DNA of 64,000 nucleotides from Austwickia chelonae (GTDB lineage Bacteria; Actinomycetota; Actinomycetes; Actinomycetales; Dermatophilaceae): contig NZ_CP031447.1 of NCBI RefSeq assembly GCF_003391095.1, positions 992,001 through 1,056,000 of the forward strand, in the 5' to 3' direction. The notes beneath the pieces were generated by a model, which saw nothing but the letters and a program-made list of their open reading frames with translations, did not search any database and was not told the DNA's origin. Below are positions 54,273 through 62,717 of the stretch, piece after piece (position 1 is the first letter of the stretch; the number at the start of each line of letters is the position of its first letter). The translations under genes were made by a program, and so were the position numbers.

Positions 54273-55178
54273 TTATCGAGTGGCGTCGAACTCTTCCCTG
54301 GTGGCATAGGACGACTGAGTGCCACGGCGGGTCACGCTGTCTGCGGCATAGGAAGTGGCTTCGTGCAGAGCACAGCTGATGTCGCTGGTCCGGACGAAGG
54401 CTTCAGCGAAACAACCGATGAAGGCATCTCCGGCTCCGGTGGAGTCGACGGCGTCGACCCGGCGCGGTGCGATCAGCTCGGTCGACTCCGAAGCCACCCA
54501 CAAGGCTCCTCGTTCCCCGAGGGTGACGATCACGTGCGGGCATCCCTTGTCGGACAAGACGCGCGCGGCTGAGGTGATCTCCTCGATGGTGCCGACCGGC
54601 ATCCCGGTCAGTAGATGGAGTTCGCTCTCATTGGGCATGAAGAACTCACATCGGGCGACAGCTTCGTCGTCCAGGTCGGCTGTGGCTGGGGCAGGGTTGA
54701 GCAGTACCGGGATACCGAGCCGACAGCCCAGGTCGATCGCGGCGTAGACGGTGGGCAGTGGTATCTCAAGCTGCAGGACGATCAGTCGGCAGCCGGAGAT
54801 GGCTTCAGCGGCTGCTTCTAGGTCTTGCGGGGTGAGTAGGTCGTTGGCTCCTGGGATGATCAGGATCCGGTTGGTGCCATCAGGCTCAACGAAGATAGGA
54901 GCGACTCCGCTGGTCCCGGTGGTGGTCAGGACGAAAGTGGTGTCTACACCGTTCGCGGCGAGATTGGCGACGGTGTTCGGGCCGAACTGGTCGTCACCGA
55001 CGCGGGTCACCATCATGACTTCGGCGCCGAGTCTGGCTGCGGCGACAGCCTGATTGGCGCCTTTCCCACCGCAGCCCACTTGGAAGTCCGGTGCTCGTAA
55101 CGTCTCGCCGGTTTGGGGCATGCGGTCCACATAGGAGATCAGGTCGACCATGTTCGACCCGATGACGGCGATATCCAT
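54273..55178 (-). CDS. deoK: Deoxyribokinase (PfkB family)
   Basis: A 301-residue ribokinase-fold sugar kinase. It has GCGGKGANQAVAAARLG, NPAPATADLDD, FFMPNESELHLLTGMPV, VTLGERGALW and the catalytic DSTGAGDAFIGCF. The N-terminus MDIAVIGSNMVDLISYVDRM matches enterobacterial DeoK as I remember it, with Met10 where ribokinases have the ribose-contacting Asn. It should convert 2-deoxy-D-ribose to deoxyribose-5-phosphate. It is the last gene of the minus-strand cluster, 10 bases after deoX. Ribokinase activity is the alternative. Confidence 0.87.
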   Translation of the reverse strand: MDIAVIGSNMVDLISYVDRMPQTGETLRAPDFQVGCGGKGANQAVAAARLGAEVMMVTRVGDDQFGPNTVANLAANGVDTTFVLTTTGTSGVAPIFVEPDGTNRILIIPGANDLLTPQDLEAAAEAISGCRLIVLQLEIPLPTVYAAIDLGCRLGIPVLLNPAPATADLDDEAVARCEFFMPNESELHLLTGMPVGTIEEITSAARVLSDKGCPHVIVTLGERGALWVASESTELIAPRRVDAVDSTGAGDAFIGCFAEAFVRTSDISCALHEATSYAADSVTRRGTQSSYATREEFDATR

Positions 55179-55188
55179 CCCTGGTTCC

Positions 55189-56250
55189 TTAGTTGTGAGG
55201 GTTCTGTGCTGAGGCCTGGGGGCAGGACAGGCCGGTGGTCACGGTGAACGAGCGAGTTTTCCCTGCACCGAGTTCGATGAGTGTTCCCGCCCGTCGGGCT
55301 GCTTCACGGCCTTCCGGTCGGCTGGTGCCGGGGAGGACGAAAGCGGCGACTCGTTGATCGGCGTTGTGCAGGATCCACCGAGTGGCTACCGGGAAATCAG
55401 CGGTGGCGAAGGAGGTGACGAAGGTGTGTCCGTCGGGAGAGCGCAACTCGAAGCATGCCTCGGGGCCGAATCTGGCCAAGTCATCGGCGAAGTAGACAAT
55501 CTCGGGGTCGCACAGGTCTGGTTTGTCGAGGGTGTCCAATCGCAGACGCCCGGCCAGGATGTCGGCAGTGAAGGATTCCCAGGCAGGGGTGGGGTGTACG
55601 TGGGCGGGAACACTTTCACGCAGATGCCAGGCCTCGTCCGGGATGGACTGGGCGAAGGCGGCGTCAGGTAGATAGGCGTGGTTCATGTGGCACATGTACT
55701 GCAATGGCATGGCTTGGCCGGCGGAGAGGTTGGTCACCTCCATCGTGATGTCGAAGACAGGACTTCCTGCAGTCAGGACGATTCCGGGACGGGCACGGTA
55801 GTGGTGGCCGAACCCTTGTACGTATTCGTAGTGCCCGCCGATGATGAGCGTGTCCTCGTGGATGGTCACCCAGCAGCTGTCCATCGGGGCACAAGCCATC
55901 TCGCCGTGCAGGGGGTGGTCGTCCTCCGACGCGGGGCAGCCTCCGGCCAGGAGGCCGGAGTGGAAGGAGAAACAGCCGTAGGTGTCGACGATGACTTCTG
56001 CTGGTCGGGGTGCATCGAACATGTCGTCCATGCCCAGATCGATTCCGTCGACATGGGCTTCCCAGATCATCTGTCCCAGATAGGGGAGGACCTCCAGCTC
56101 GACCCGGTCGCTGACGACCTTCAAACCGGCGACACCGGTCGAGTAGCGGAAGGTGGTCACGGTGAAGGGACCGGCCTGGACGAGCTCGCGGGATGTTTCG
56201 CCGAAGTCCTGGGGGCGCAGATGAACTGTGGTTCCGAAGGGTGTGGTCAT
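55189..56250 (-). CDS. deoX: DUF4432 family mutarotase-like protein (DeoX/DeoM type)
   Basis: A 353-residue protein of the galactose-mutarotase-like DUF4432 family, a beta-sandwich with conserved histidines (DDHPLHGEMACAP, GGHYEYVQGFGHHYRAR, CHMNHAYLP). Homologues accompany deoxyribose permease and kinase genes in enterobacteria and other deoxyribose users, where a role as deoxyribose mutarotase has been proposed. ATG 56250 overlaps the permease stop (ATGA). The longer open frame to 56673 is only a shadow of the permease gene. deoK follows after 10 bases. Confidence 0.87.
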   Translation of the reverse strand: MTTPFGTTVHLRPQDFGETSRELVQAGPFTVTTFRYSTGVAGLKVVSDRVELEVLPYLGQMIWEAHVDGIDLGMDDMFDAPRPAEVIVDTYGCFSFHSGLLAGGCPASEDDHPLHGEMACAPMDSCWVTIHEDTLIIGGHYEYVQGFGHHYRARPGIVLTAGSPVFDITMEVTNLSAGQAMPLQYMCHMNHAYLPDAAFAQSIPDEAWHLRESVPAHVHPTPAWESFTADILAGRLRLDTLDKPDLCDPEIVYFADDLARFGPEACFELRSPDGHTFVTSFATADFPVATRWILHNADQRVAAFVLPGTSRPEGREAARRAGTLIELGAGKTRSFTVTTGLSCPQASAQNPHN

Positions 56251-57575
56251 GCCGGTGACTCCGTTCGTGCGGTGCGCTTCTGATCGATGAAGTAGAGGCC
56301 TACGGCGGCGAAGCAGGCCAGGCAGACGGCGAAGGACAGCTGTAGGGAGCTGAGGTCGGAGATCTTGCCCTGCACGATCGGGATGACGGCTCCACCGATG
56401 ATTGACATGACGATGACGGCTCCACCGGTTTCGGTGTGTCGTTTGTCGGTGATGGTGTCGAGGGTGCGGGCGTAGATGGTGGCCCAGCAGGGCCCGAACA
56501 GGCCGCTGACGAGGACGCAGGCGTAGACCGCGGTCATATTGGGCACGAGCACGACGTAGAGCAGGGTCGCGCAGCCGAGGACCGAGTATCCGACCAGGAC
56601 ATTGTCGGCGCTGAAGCGCGTCATGCAGAGGTTGGCAAGGAATTTTCCGACGAAGAAGGCGACGAAGGACCACACCATGTAGGTCGAGGCTGCACGCTCG
56701 TTGATCGACCCGTCCAAGGTCAGCGCCAGACGGATGGTGAACGACCAGACAGCGGTCTGCATGCCGACGTACAGGAATTGTGCGGCGATTCCTTTGAGGA
56801 AGGCCGTGTTACCGAGCAGATACCGCAGGGTCTCTGCGATTCCGGCCTGAGTATGAGTGTTCGGATCACTCTTCGGCTTGCAGGCAGGGAACTGGGTGAT
56901 GGCGACGAGGAGGAGCATCACGACCAACACCATGATGATGTATTTGTACGGCAGCAAAGTGCGTTGGAGCAGTTCGGCGGCGAACTGGCGTTTGGCTTCG
57001 TCGGTGAGAGCGCCCATCTGGTCACCGAGTCGGTCGCCGTCGGTGAAGATCAGGTATTTGCCCAGCAGGATGCCGAAGATCGAGCCGAGTGGGTAGAAGG
57101 TCTGACTGATGTTCAGCCTGAGGGTGGAGTACTTACGCGGGCCGATCATCGAGCTGTAGGTGTTGCAGCTGGTCTCCAGGAAGCTCAGGCCGACGGCGAT
57201 GGCGAAGAGTGCCACCAGGAAGACGCTGTAGGTGGCGACATGGCTGGCGGGGAAGAAAAGCGTGCACCCGATGATGTAGCAGGTCAGGCCGATGAGGATG
57301 GCGGCTTTGTAGGAGCTCTTCTTGATCACGCGGGAAGCTGGGATGGCGATGACGAAGTAGCCGCCGTAGAAAGCGCTCTGCACGAAGGCGGAGGCGAAGT
57401 CACTCAGTTCGAAGACGGTTTTGAACTGAGTGATGAGGATGTCGTTCAAGCTGGCGGCCACGCCCCACAGGGGGAAGCAGATCGAGAGCAGGATGTATTG
57501 GTAGACAGGGGTTTTGTCGAGATACCCGTCGTCCTGCTGTACCGAGTGGTCACGGAGCAGTGCGGTGGCCATCAT
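56247..57575 (-). CDS. deoP: Deoxyribose permease DeoP (FucP-type MFS symporter)
   Basis: A 442-residue 12-helix major facilitator of the FucP/FHS group. The segments FPLWGVAASLNDILITQFK, FVQSAFYGGYFVIAIPAS, LSFLETSCNTYSSMIG, LRLNISQTFYPLGSIFGILLGKYL and FGPCWATIYARTLDT closely follow proton:deoxyribose symporters of enterobacteria as I recall them. The start may be either of two adjacent ATGs at 57575 and 57572, without a clear ribosome-binding site. It is first in the deoP-deoX-deoK unit, 243 bases downstream of the regulator gene. Confidence 0.9.
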   Translation of the reverse strand: MMATALLRDHSVQQDDGYLDKTPVYQYILLSICFPLWGVAASLNDILITQFKTVFELSDFASAFVQSAFYGGYFVIAIPASRVIKKSSYKAAILIGLTCYIIGCTLFFPASHVATYSVFLVALFAIAVGLSFLETSCNTYSSMIGPRKYSTLRLNISQTFYPLGSIFGILLGKYLIFTDGDRLGDQMGALTDEAKRQFAAELLQRTLLPYKYIIMVLVVMLLLVAITQFPACKPKSDPNTHTQAGIAETLRYLLGNTAFLKGIAAQFLYVGMQTAVWSFTIRLALTLDGSINERAASTYMVWSFVAFFVGKFLANLCMTRFSADNVLVGYSVLGCATLLYVVLVPNMTAVYACVLVSGLFGPCWATIYARTLDTITDKRHTETGGAVIVMSIIGGAVIPIVQGKISDLSSLQLSFAVCLACFAAVGLYFIDQKRTARTESPA

Positions 57576-57740
57576 GCACCGTCCGGTGAGGGGAGGGCGG
57601 GCGGTGTGCTGGGGCCCGTGTGGTCGAACCGCGGCCTGGTGGCGTCGGGTGCCAGGAGGGAGCGGTCGAGGGGCGATGACGTCGTCATGGCGTTCAACCT
57701 CCGTTGGGATCGGTCCGACCCTACGACGGAGGTGAACCCT

Positions 57741-57761
57741 TGTAAAGGTTCTCTTTTTACA
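57741..57761 (-). promoter_or_regulatory. Candidate operator TGTAAA-N9-TTTACA before deoP
   Basis: An inverted repeat with 6-base arms (57741-57746, 57756-57761) and a 9-base spacer lies about 170 bases before the deoP start, in an A+T-rich patch of the regulator-permease gap. A SorC/DeoR repressor site is expected here. The arms are short, so it needs experimental support. Confidence 0.45.
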
Positions 57762-57818
57762 TCTGTTCCACTCTCTTCCAATCAGCAGTTCACGTGCCCT
57801 GGAAGGAGAATCATCGAC

Positions 57819-58760
57819 TCAAGTCGCGAGCAATCTGGTCGCGGTGAAACGATCGGTCACCAGCTCGGTGGCATAACCGGCGCGGAGTGCCACGCGGACC
57901 CCCTCCACCCGCTCCCGCCCCCCGGCGACCAGAAGGCGGTGTTGTTTAGTCCGTAGCTCCTCCAAGCCGATTCCTACCGTGCGCGCGTCCAGCTCGGGGT
58001 CGCAAACGGTTCCTTGGCCATCCAGGAAGCGGGAGCAGATGTCGCCGACAGCGTGTTTCATCACCCGGCGTTGTTCTGCTGCCGAAAGGTAGCCCAGCTC
58101 GAAGATCAAGGAGTCGGCGGAGACGGCGCCGACGGTGAAGACCGCGATATTTGCCTCACGGCCCAGCTCGATCACCCGTCGGATATGTCTCTCCTGCTCG
58201 ACCAGTCGTTTGACCTCCAAACTGTCGAAGATGGCCGGCAACGGGAGGAACCGCATGAAGGCGTCGAAAGCCTTCGCGAAGAGTTGGATGGTCTCCACGT
58301 CCTGCGAACCAGGGGAACTCTGGCTCATGCCGCCCTTCAGCTGGATCACCTCCACCCCGCGCACATCCTTGTGCTGCAGGTGGCGGGCTACCGAGTAGAG
58401 CGTGCGCCCCCAGGTGACCCCGAGCAGATCTCCGTCCTGAACCAGGTCGCCGAGAACCCGGGCTCCCGTCCGGCCGAGTGATTCGCGCACCATGTCGGCC
58501 TGCTCGGTCGGAGGTGAGGCCACGTGCACTGCGCGCAGCCCGTACTCTGCGCGCAGAGCGTCTCCCAGGTCATTCGCGCTCTCCCGTGGATCATTGATGA
58601 CGATCTCGACGTAACCCTGATCCTTGGCGAACTGGATGAGCTTGGAGACCGTGGGGCGGGAGACCCCGAGAGTCTGGGCGACCTCACCCTGGCTCATGCC
58701 TCGCTCGTAGTACAGGCGTACTGCGTCGATGGACTGCGCGTCCCGGCTGCCCAATGTCAT
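57819..58760 (-). CDS. SorC/DeoR-type sugar-phosphate-responsive transcriptional regulator
   Basis: A 313-residue regulator with an N-terminal helix-turn-helix (residues 22-43, MSQGEVAQTLGVSRPTVSKLI) and a SorC-type sugar-phosphate-binding domain containing LGVTWGRTLYSVAR, FTVGAVSADSLIFELGYLS and VGIGLEELR. The same family includes Bacillus DeoR, whose effector is deoxyribose-5-phosphate, the product of the kinase encoded downstream. It likely represses deoP-deoX-deoK in the absence of the inducer, by family and context. An ATG start at 58760 is supported by homology from residue 9. Confidence 0.9.
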   Translation of the reverse strand: MTLGSRDAQSIDAVRLYYERGMSQGEVAQTLGVSRPTVSKLIQFAKDQGYVEIVINDPRESANDLGDALRAEYGLRAVHVASPPTEQADMVRESLGRTGARVLGDLVQDGDLLGVTWGRTLYSVARHLQHKDVRGVEVIQLKGGMSQSSPGSQDVETIQLFAKAFDAFMRFLPLPAIFDSLEVKRLVEQERHIRRVIELGREANIAVFTVGAVSADSLIFELGYLSAAEQRRVMKHAVGDICSRFLDGQGTVCDPELDARTVGIGLEELRTKQHRLLVAGGRERVEGVRVALRAGYATELVTDRFTATRLLAT

Positions 58761-58857
58761 GGCTGTTCTACCCTCCGAGTCGTCACATGCAGGCCTCCAG
58801 CATGTCGATTCGGAGCGGCCATGTCCTGGTGGCGCGCGGAATTCGGCTGTGTCCTGC

Positions 58858-59424
58858 TCAGGCCGCGGCGTCCCCGGCGGCCCGCGCGCGTCGAAGTCCC
58901 AGCGTACTCAGCAGGAACATCACGGCAGCGCCGGCAAAGCAGACATACGAGGCGATCTGTGCGATTTTACCCATGGTTCCGAATGCATAGGCAGTGAGCA
59001 GCATGCTGCGCAGGGTGTCGCCCATGAAGAGGGTCTGGCGCAGCTCGCCGAGCTTCTTGGTCTCTTCGGTGTCGGCGCGCGCTGGGTCCTTCGATGCCGC
59101 CATGAATTCACCGCTGACTTCGTTGTAGGTCTTCCCCTTGGCGGCGGTGTCCAGGTGCACCTGGATGTAATGGTCGGCGAAGGCTTTGGCCTTGTCTCCG
59201 CTGTCCATGGTGGTGCCGGCGTACTTTTCAAGATGAGGCTTGATCTTCGGGTCTTCGATCGCCTTGCCCGAGGGCATGGTGATCCGTTGTGCTGCCAGTT
59301 GGCTGCTGACCTGAGAGTTGGCGAAGTGCGAGGCCCAGGTGAGAAGTCCGCCGACGACAAGAAGAAGTGCGGCGATTCCAACGCCGGTGAGGGCGAGGAA
59401 TCGATTGAAGGATGTACGAGTCAT
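58858..59424 (-). CDS. Membrane protein with two terminal helices, unknown
   Basis: A 188-residue protein with membrane helices at about residues 12-32 and 155-176 and an ~115-residue extracytoplasmic loop (MPSGKAIEDPKIKPHLEKYAGTTMDSGDKAKAF..., YIQVHLDTAAKGKTYNEVSGEFM). Similar proteins are widespread in Actinobacteria without known function, and I recall some being labelled aromatic dioxygenase LigA in error. Nothing here supports an enzymatic role. It is transcribed alone on the minus strand upstream of the deo regulator gene. Confidence 0.75.
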   Translation of the reverse strand: MTRTSFNRFLALTGVGIAALLLVVGGLLTWASHFANSQVSSQLAAQRITMPSGKAIEDPKIKPHLEKYAGTTMDSGDKAKAFADHYIQVHLDTAAKGKTYNEVSGEFMAASKDPARADTEETKKLGELRQTLFMGDTLRSMLLTAYAFGTMGKIAQIASYVCFAGAAVMFLLSTLGLRRARAAGDAAA

Positions 59425-60278
59425 TGGGCGGCCTCCTGGGCGGCATTCTTCGTGGAAACACGGCGCTTGTGCGCGAGGTGATGTTTCACCGACTCGAGAT
59501 TAGGTGACTCGTCACCTGTTGTCGACGGCAGGGGGTGTGTATCCGTCGCAGCAGGACGTTCGTCCAGGTCGGGGCGATGCCGGACGAGAGGAGCAGGGAG
59601 GGTGCGAGTCGCCGCTCAATGAGTGAAAAACGAAGCAGTCATGCGAAGTCGTATCCGTCCTGTGTCGATTTCGTAACCGGATTGAGGACTGTGATTTGTC
59701 AGACTGGAATGGCGTCAAAGGATCTATGCGGTGGTGCGGAACGCCGGAAGCCGACCCTGGCCAGGGGAGGGCGAAGGGCGAACAGGGCCAAGTTTTGTCC
59801 GTAGAACCGCGAGTTTCTCGATTGCTCAATCGTTGTGGCGGCTTCGTCATGGCGACCGGAGGCCACGGTGCCGCCCGCCGGCTTGTAGGGGGCAGGTGGG
59901 AAAGGCAGCGTGAGGCGCCGAGCGCGAAGGGCCTCGGCGTGCACAGGGGAGCGCCGACGCGGGATTGTAGGGGTCCCGCGTCGGCGCGGCCATTTTCCAG
60001 CAGAGACCACCTGTCCGATGTCGGACGTCGTCCTCTGCAGAAGAAGGGCTTCTGCTGAAATTCGACTTGCTGCCTGATATATCACTGCCTGGGTGGCATC
60101 CGCGTCAAGGTCCTGTCCATGATCGCTGCCACCAGCGGACTCAAGTTGCTCCCGCTGGGCGACGAGCAGCCAGCCGTCGACCGCGAACTGGCAACCGCCC
60201 GTCGAAGGGCGGGGAGTCGCCGGAATTTCCCGCCGCGCAACAAGGCCCGACAGCTCCCCAGACGCCAGGATGACTCCC
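59425..60278. other. 854-base gap without a convincing gene
   Basis: Frames on both strands in this stretch are short or lack family features and codon bias, so I see no protein gene. The right end (59951-60055) holds a series of hairpins described separately. Promoters for the minus-strand membrane protein gene (left) and for prpE (right) must lie here. Confidence 0.6.
59951..60055 (+). ncRNA. Cluster of three hairpins upstream of prpE (possible leader RNA or small RNA)
   Basis: A 14-bp perfect stem (59951-59964 GCGCCGACGCGGGA, 59974-59987) has a 9-base loop and is followed in plus orientation by CATTTT. Next come nested pairs CAGAG/CTCTG (60001-60005, 60033-60037) and GTCCGA/TCGGAC (60013-60018, 60021-60026). 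A third hairpin GCAGAAG-N5-CTTCTGC spans 60037-60055. No adjacent gene ends here, so the first hairpin does not look like an ordinary terminator. An sRNA or a regulatory leader is inferred. No known RNA family is recognised. Confidence 0.35.
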
Positions 60279-62195
60279 ATGAGCAATGGCGCTTACGCGA
60301 AGATCCACCGGGCCAGCGCGACCGACCCCGCAGCCTTCTGGGCCGGGGCCGCCGAGGTCGTCGACTGGATCAGGAAACCGACGCGGGTCCTGGACGACTC
60401 GCGGCCGCCGTTCTACCGCTGGTTCCCCGACGGCACCCTCAATACCTGCTACAACGCCCTCGACCGGCACGTGATCGTCGGACGTGGTGAGCAGGTGGCC
60501 GTCTACTACGAGAGTCCGGTGACCGGGACTGGCACCCAGTACACCTACGCGCAGACGCTGGAGAAGGTCGCCAAGTTCGCAGGGGCGCTGCGCAGCCTCG
60601 GTGTGGTGAAGGGGGACCGGGTCGTCATCTACATGCCGATGGTTCCCGAAGCCGTCATCGCCATGCTGGCCTGTGCGCGACTCGGCGCGGTCCATTCGGT
60701 GGTCTTCGGTGGCTTCGCCCCGGCCGAACTCGCCGCCCGGATCGAGGACGCCGCGCCGAAGGTCGTCGTCGCTGCGAGCTGCGGCATCGAGCCGACCCGG
60801 ACGATTCCCTACAAGCCTTTCCTGGACGCGGCGATCGAGCGCAGCAGCCACAAGCCCGACCACGTGGTGATGCTCCAGCGCGAACAGCTCACCGCCGAGA
60901 TGGGCGAACGCGACATCGACTGGACCGCGCTCATGGCCTCGGACGCGATCCAGCCCGCCGAGTGCGTGGAAGTCGCCGCGACCGACCCGCTCTACGTCCT
61001 GTACACCTCCGGAACCACCGGCAGACCGAAGGGCATTGTGCGTGACAACGGCGGCCACGCCGTCGCGCTGACCTGGTCGCTGCCCAACCTGTACGGCGTC
61101 CGCGCAGGTGAGGTCTTCTGGGCCGCCAGCGACGTGGGCTGGGTGGTCGGGCACTCCTATATCGCCTACGCCCCGCTGCTCACCGGAGCGAGCACCGTCG
61201 TCTACGAGGGCAAACCGATCGGCACCCCCGATGCCGGTGCCTTCTGGCGGGTCGTGGAGAAATACAAGGTGGCTGCGCTGTTCACGGCTCCGACCGCGAT
61301 CCGTGCCATCAAGAAGGAGGATCCGCAAGCAGCCGAACTGGCCAAGTACGACATCAGCTCGCTGCGCAGGCTCTTCCTCGCCGGTGAGCGGCTCGACCCG
61401 GACACCTACCATTGGGCCGCCGACTATCTCGGCATCCCCGTCATCGACAACTGGTGGCAGACCGAGACAGGATGGCCGATCGCCACCAACCCGGTCGGGA
61501 TCGAGGAACTGCCCGTGAAACCGGGCTCGCCGACGGTGCCCACTCCCGGGTACGACGTCCAGGTCCTCGACGACCAGGGTCGACCGGTCGCCGCGGGGGT
61601 CGAAGGGTCGATCGCGATCAAGCTGCCGATGCCGCCAGGCACGCTGCCGACCCTGTGGCAGGACGACGACCGCTATGTCAGCAGCTATCTGTCGGCCTAC
61701 GAGGGCTATTACCTCACCGGCGACGGCGGCTATCTCGACGCGGACGGCTATGTCTACGTGATGGGCCGTACCGACGACGTGCTCAACGTGGCGGGACACC
61801 GGCTGTCGACGGGCTCCATCGAGGCGGCGCTCGCAGGTCACCCGCAGGTCGCCGAGTGCGCGGTGATCGGCGTGGCCGACCAGATGAAGGGTCAGGTCCC
61901 TCGGGCGTTCGTCGTGCTCAAGGCCGGGGTCGAGGTGACCGATCCCCAGGTCGCACAGCGGTTGAAGCAGGAGCTCGTGCAGCGGGTGCGCGACGAGGTC
62001 GGCGCGGTGGCGGCGCTCAAGCTGATCGACGTCGTCGTCGCCTTGCCCAAGACCCGCTCGGGCAAGATCCTGCGCAAGACGATGCGTCAGATCGCCGACG
62101 GTCAGGAGGCCCAGGTGCCGAGCACGATCGAGGACGTGGGCGTGCTCGACACCCTGCGCCCGGTGCTGCGCCCGGGACGGGGTGCAGGCGAGTAG
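60279..62195 (+). CDS. prpE: Propionyl-CoA synthetase (AMP-forming)
   Basis: A 638-residue ANL-superfamily acyl-CoA synthetase. It contains VVFGGFAPAELAARIEDA, the P-loop YTSGTTGRPKGIVRDNGGHAVAL, DNWWQTETGWPIA, YYLTGDGG, GRTDDVLNVAGHRLSTG and the C-terminal acetylatable lysine in RSGKILRKTMRQI. The EVFWAASDVGWVVGHSYIAYAPLL segment and the missing N-terminal ACS_N extension fit PrpE/ACSS3 better than acetyl-CoA synthetase. ATG 60279 has AGGA eight bases upstream. An in-frame ATG at 60270 is less likely. GC is higher than in the core-gene region. Confidence 0.9.
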   Translation: MSNGAYAKIHRASATDPAAFWAGAAEVVDWIRKPTRVLDDSRPPFYRWFPDGTLNTCYNALDRHVIVGRGEQVAVYYESPVTGTGTQYTYAQTLEKVAKFAGALRSLGVVKGDRVVIYMPMVPEAVIAMLACARLGAVHSVVFGGFAPAELAARIEDAAPKVVVAASCGIEPTRTIPYKPFLDAAIERSSHKPDHVVMLQREQLTAEMGERDIDWTALMASDAIQPAECVEVAATDPLYVLYTSGTTGRPKGIVRDNGGHAVALTWSLPNLYGVRAGEVFWAASDVGWVVGHSYIAYAPLLTGASTVVYEGKPIGTPDAGAFWRVVEKYKVAALFTAPTAIRAIKKEDPQAAELAKYDISSLRRLFLAGERLDPDTYHWAADYLGIPVIDNWWQTETGWPIATNPVGIEELPVKPGSPTVPTPGYDVQVLDDQGRPVAAGVEGSIAIKLPMPPGTLPTLWQDDDRYVSSYLSAYEGYYLTGDGGYLDADGYVYVMGRTDDVLNVAGHRLSTGSIEAALAGHPQVAECAVIGVADQMKGQVPRAFVVLKAGVEVTDPQVAQRLKQELVQRVRDEVGAVAALKLIDVVVALPKTRSGKILRKTMRQIADGQEAQVPSTIEDVGVLDTLRPVLRPGRGAGE

Positions 62196-62217
62196 GGCCG
62201 GGCGCGGGACCGACCAA

Positions 62218-62251
62218 GGGCGGGTGTGGTGGGCAGACATCGCACCCGCCC
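62218..62251 (+). terminator. Hairpin after prpE
   Basis: A 9-bp stem GGGCGGGTG/CACCCGCCC (62218-62226, 62243-62251) with a 16-base loop lies 22 bases after the prpE stop. No T-tract. Confidence 0.6.
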
Positions 62252-62320
62252 CTGTCGTGCGCCGGTGGCAGTTTCCGGAGCAGGCCAGGGAGGAAGACGA
62301 CTTAAGTAGGTAGTTGTCCT

Positions 62321-62345
62321 GACTAGATCGCTATACGATCTAGTC
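62321..62345 (+). promoter_or_regulatory. Palindromic operator abutting the padR start codon
   Basis: A perfect 10-bp inverted repeat GACTAGATCG/CGATCTAGTC (62321-62330, 62336-62345) with a 5-base spacer CTATA ends exactly one base before the ATG of the PadR gene. The -10-like TACGAT (62334-62339) lies inside the right half, and a -35-like TTGTCC lies at 62314-62319. There is no ribosome-binding site, so the message is probably leaderless and PadR probably represses itself here. Confidence 0.7.
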
Positions 62346-62717
62346 ATGTCCGACTCCCGTACGGCGAGCCCATCTCGCGCCGTCGACCCCTGGCCGACCG
62401 AGTGGATGCGCGGGGCGCTCGAAGTATGCGTGCTCGCGGCCCTGGCCCCCGCGCCGACATACGGCTATGCGATCGCCACCGACCTCGAGAAGGCCGGGCT
62501 GGGACAGATCAAGGGCGGCACGCTCTACCCGCTGCTCGGGAGGTTGGAGGCCGCCGGCCTCGTCGACGTCGAATGGCAGGCAGGGGAATCCGGCCCGGGC
62601 CGCAAGTACTACGCCCTGAACGACGCCGGTCGGGAGCACCTGACCTCGCGACGCGCCCACTGGCGCCGGTTCACCGACGTCACCCGGAATTTCATAGAGG
62701 AAGGACCACGGAGATGA
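62346..62717 (+). CDS. PadR family transcriptional regulator
   Basis: A 123-residue winged-helix regulator of the PadR-s1 type: MRGALEVCVLAALAPAPTYGYAIATDLEKAG, then IKGGTLYPLLGRLEAAGLV and GPGRKYYALNDAGREHL. These one-domain repressors usually control their own operon and a membrane partner. The ATG at 62346 directly follows a palindromic operator and has no Shine-Dalgarno sequence. The stop overlaps the next start (ATGA), coupling it to the HAAS-domain membrane protein. Confidence 0.93.
   Translation: MSDSRTASPSRAVDPWPTEWMRGALEVCVLAALAPAPTYGYAIATDLEKAGLGQIKGGTLYPLLGRLEAAGLVDVEWQAGESGPGRKYYALNDAGREHLTSRRAHWRRFTDVTRNFIEEGPRR

Noticed and set aside
56251-56673. N-terminal 141 codons of the open frame leading into deoX
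   Set aside because: Arg/His-rich translation is an alternate frame of deoP; the real start with homology and ATGA coupling is 56250.
56436-57956. Plus-strand open frame of 506 codons opposite deoP
   Set aside because: Antisense shadow of the permease gene; low-complexity Asp/Glu/Gly/Gln composition and no family motif.
23354-59526. Identical 14-mer CACCTGTTGTCGAC at 23354-23367 and 59513-59526, considered as a shared operator
   Set aside because: In 64 kb several exact 14-mer matches are expected by chance, and the second copy is not at a sensible distance from a sugar gene.
60141-62240. Minus-strand open frame of 699 codons opposite prpE
   Set aside because: It lies exactly antisense to a full, well-conserved acyl-CoA synthetase gene, and its translation is rich in Arg, Gly, His and Asp, as expected from reverse reading of GC-rich codons.
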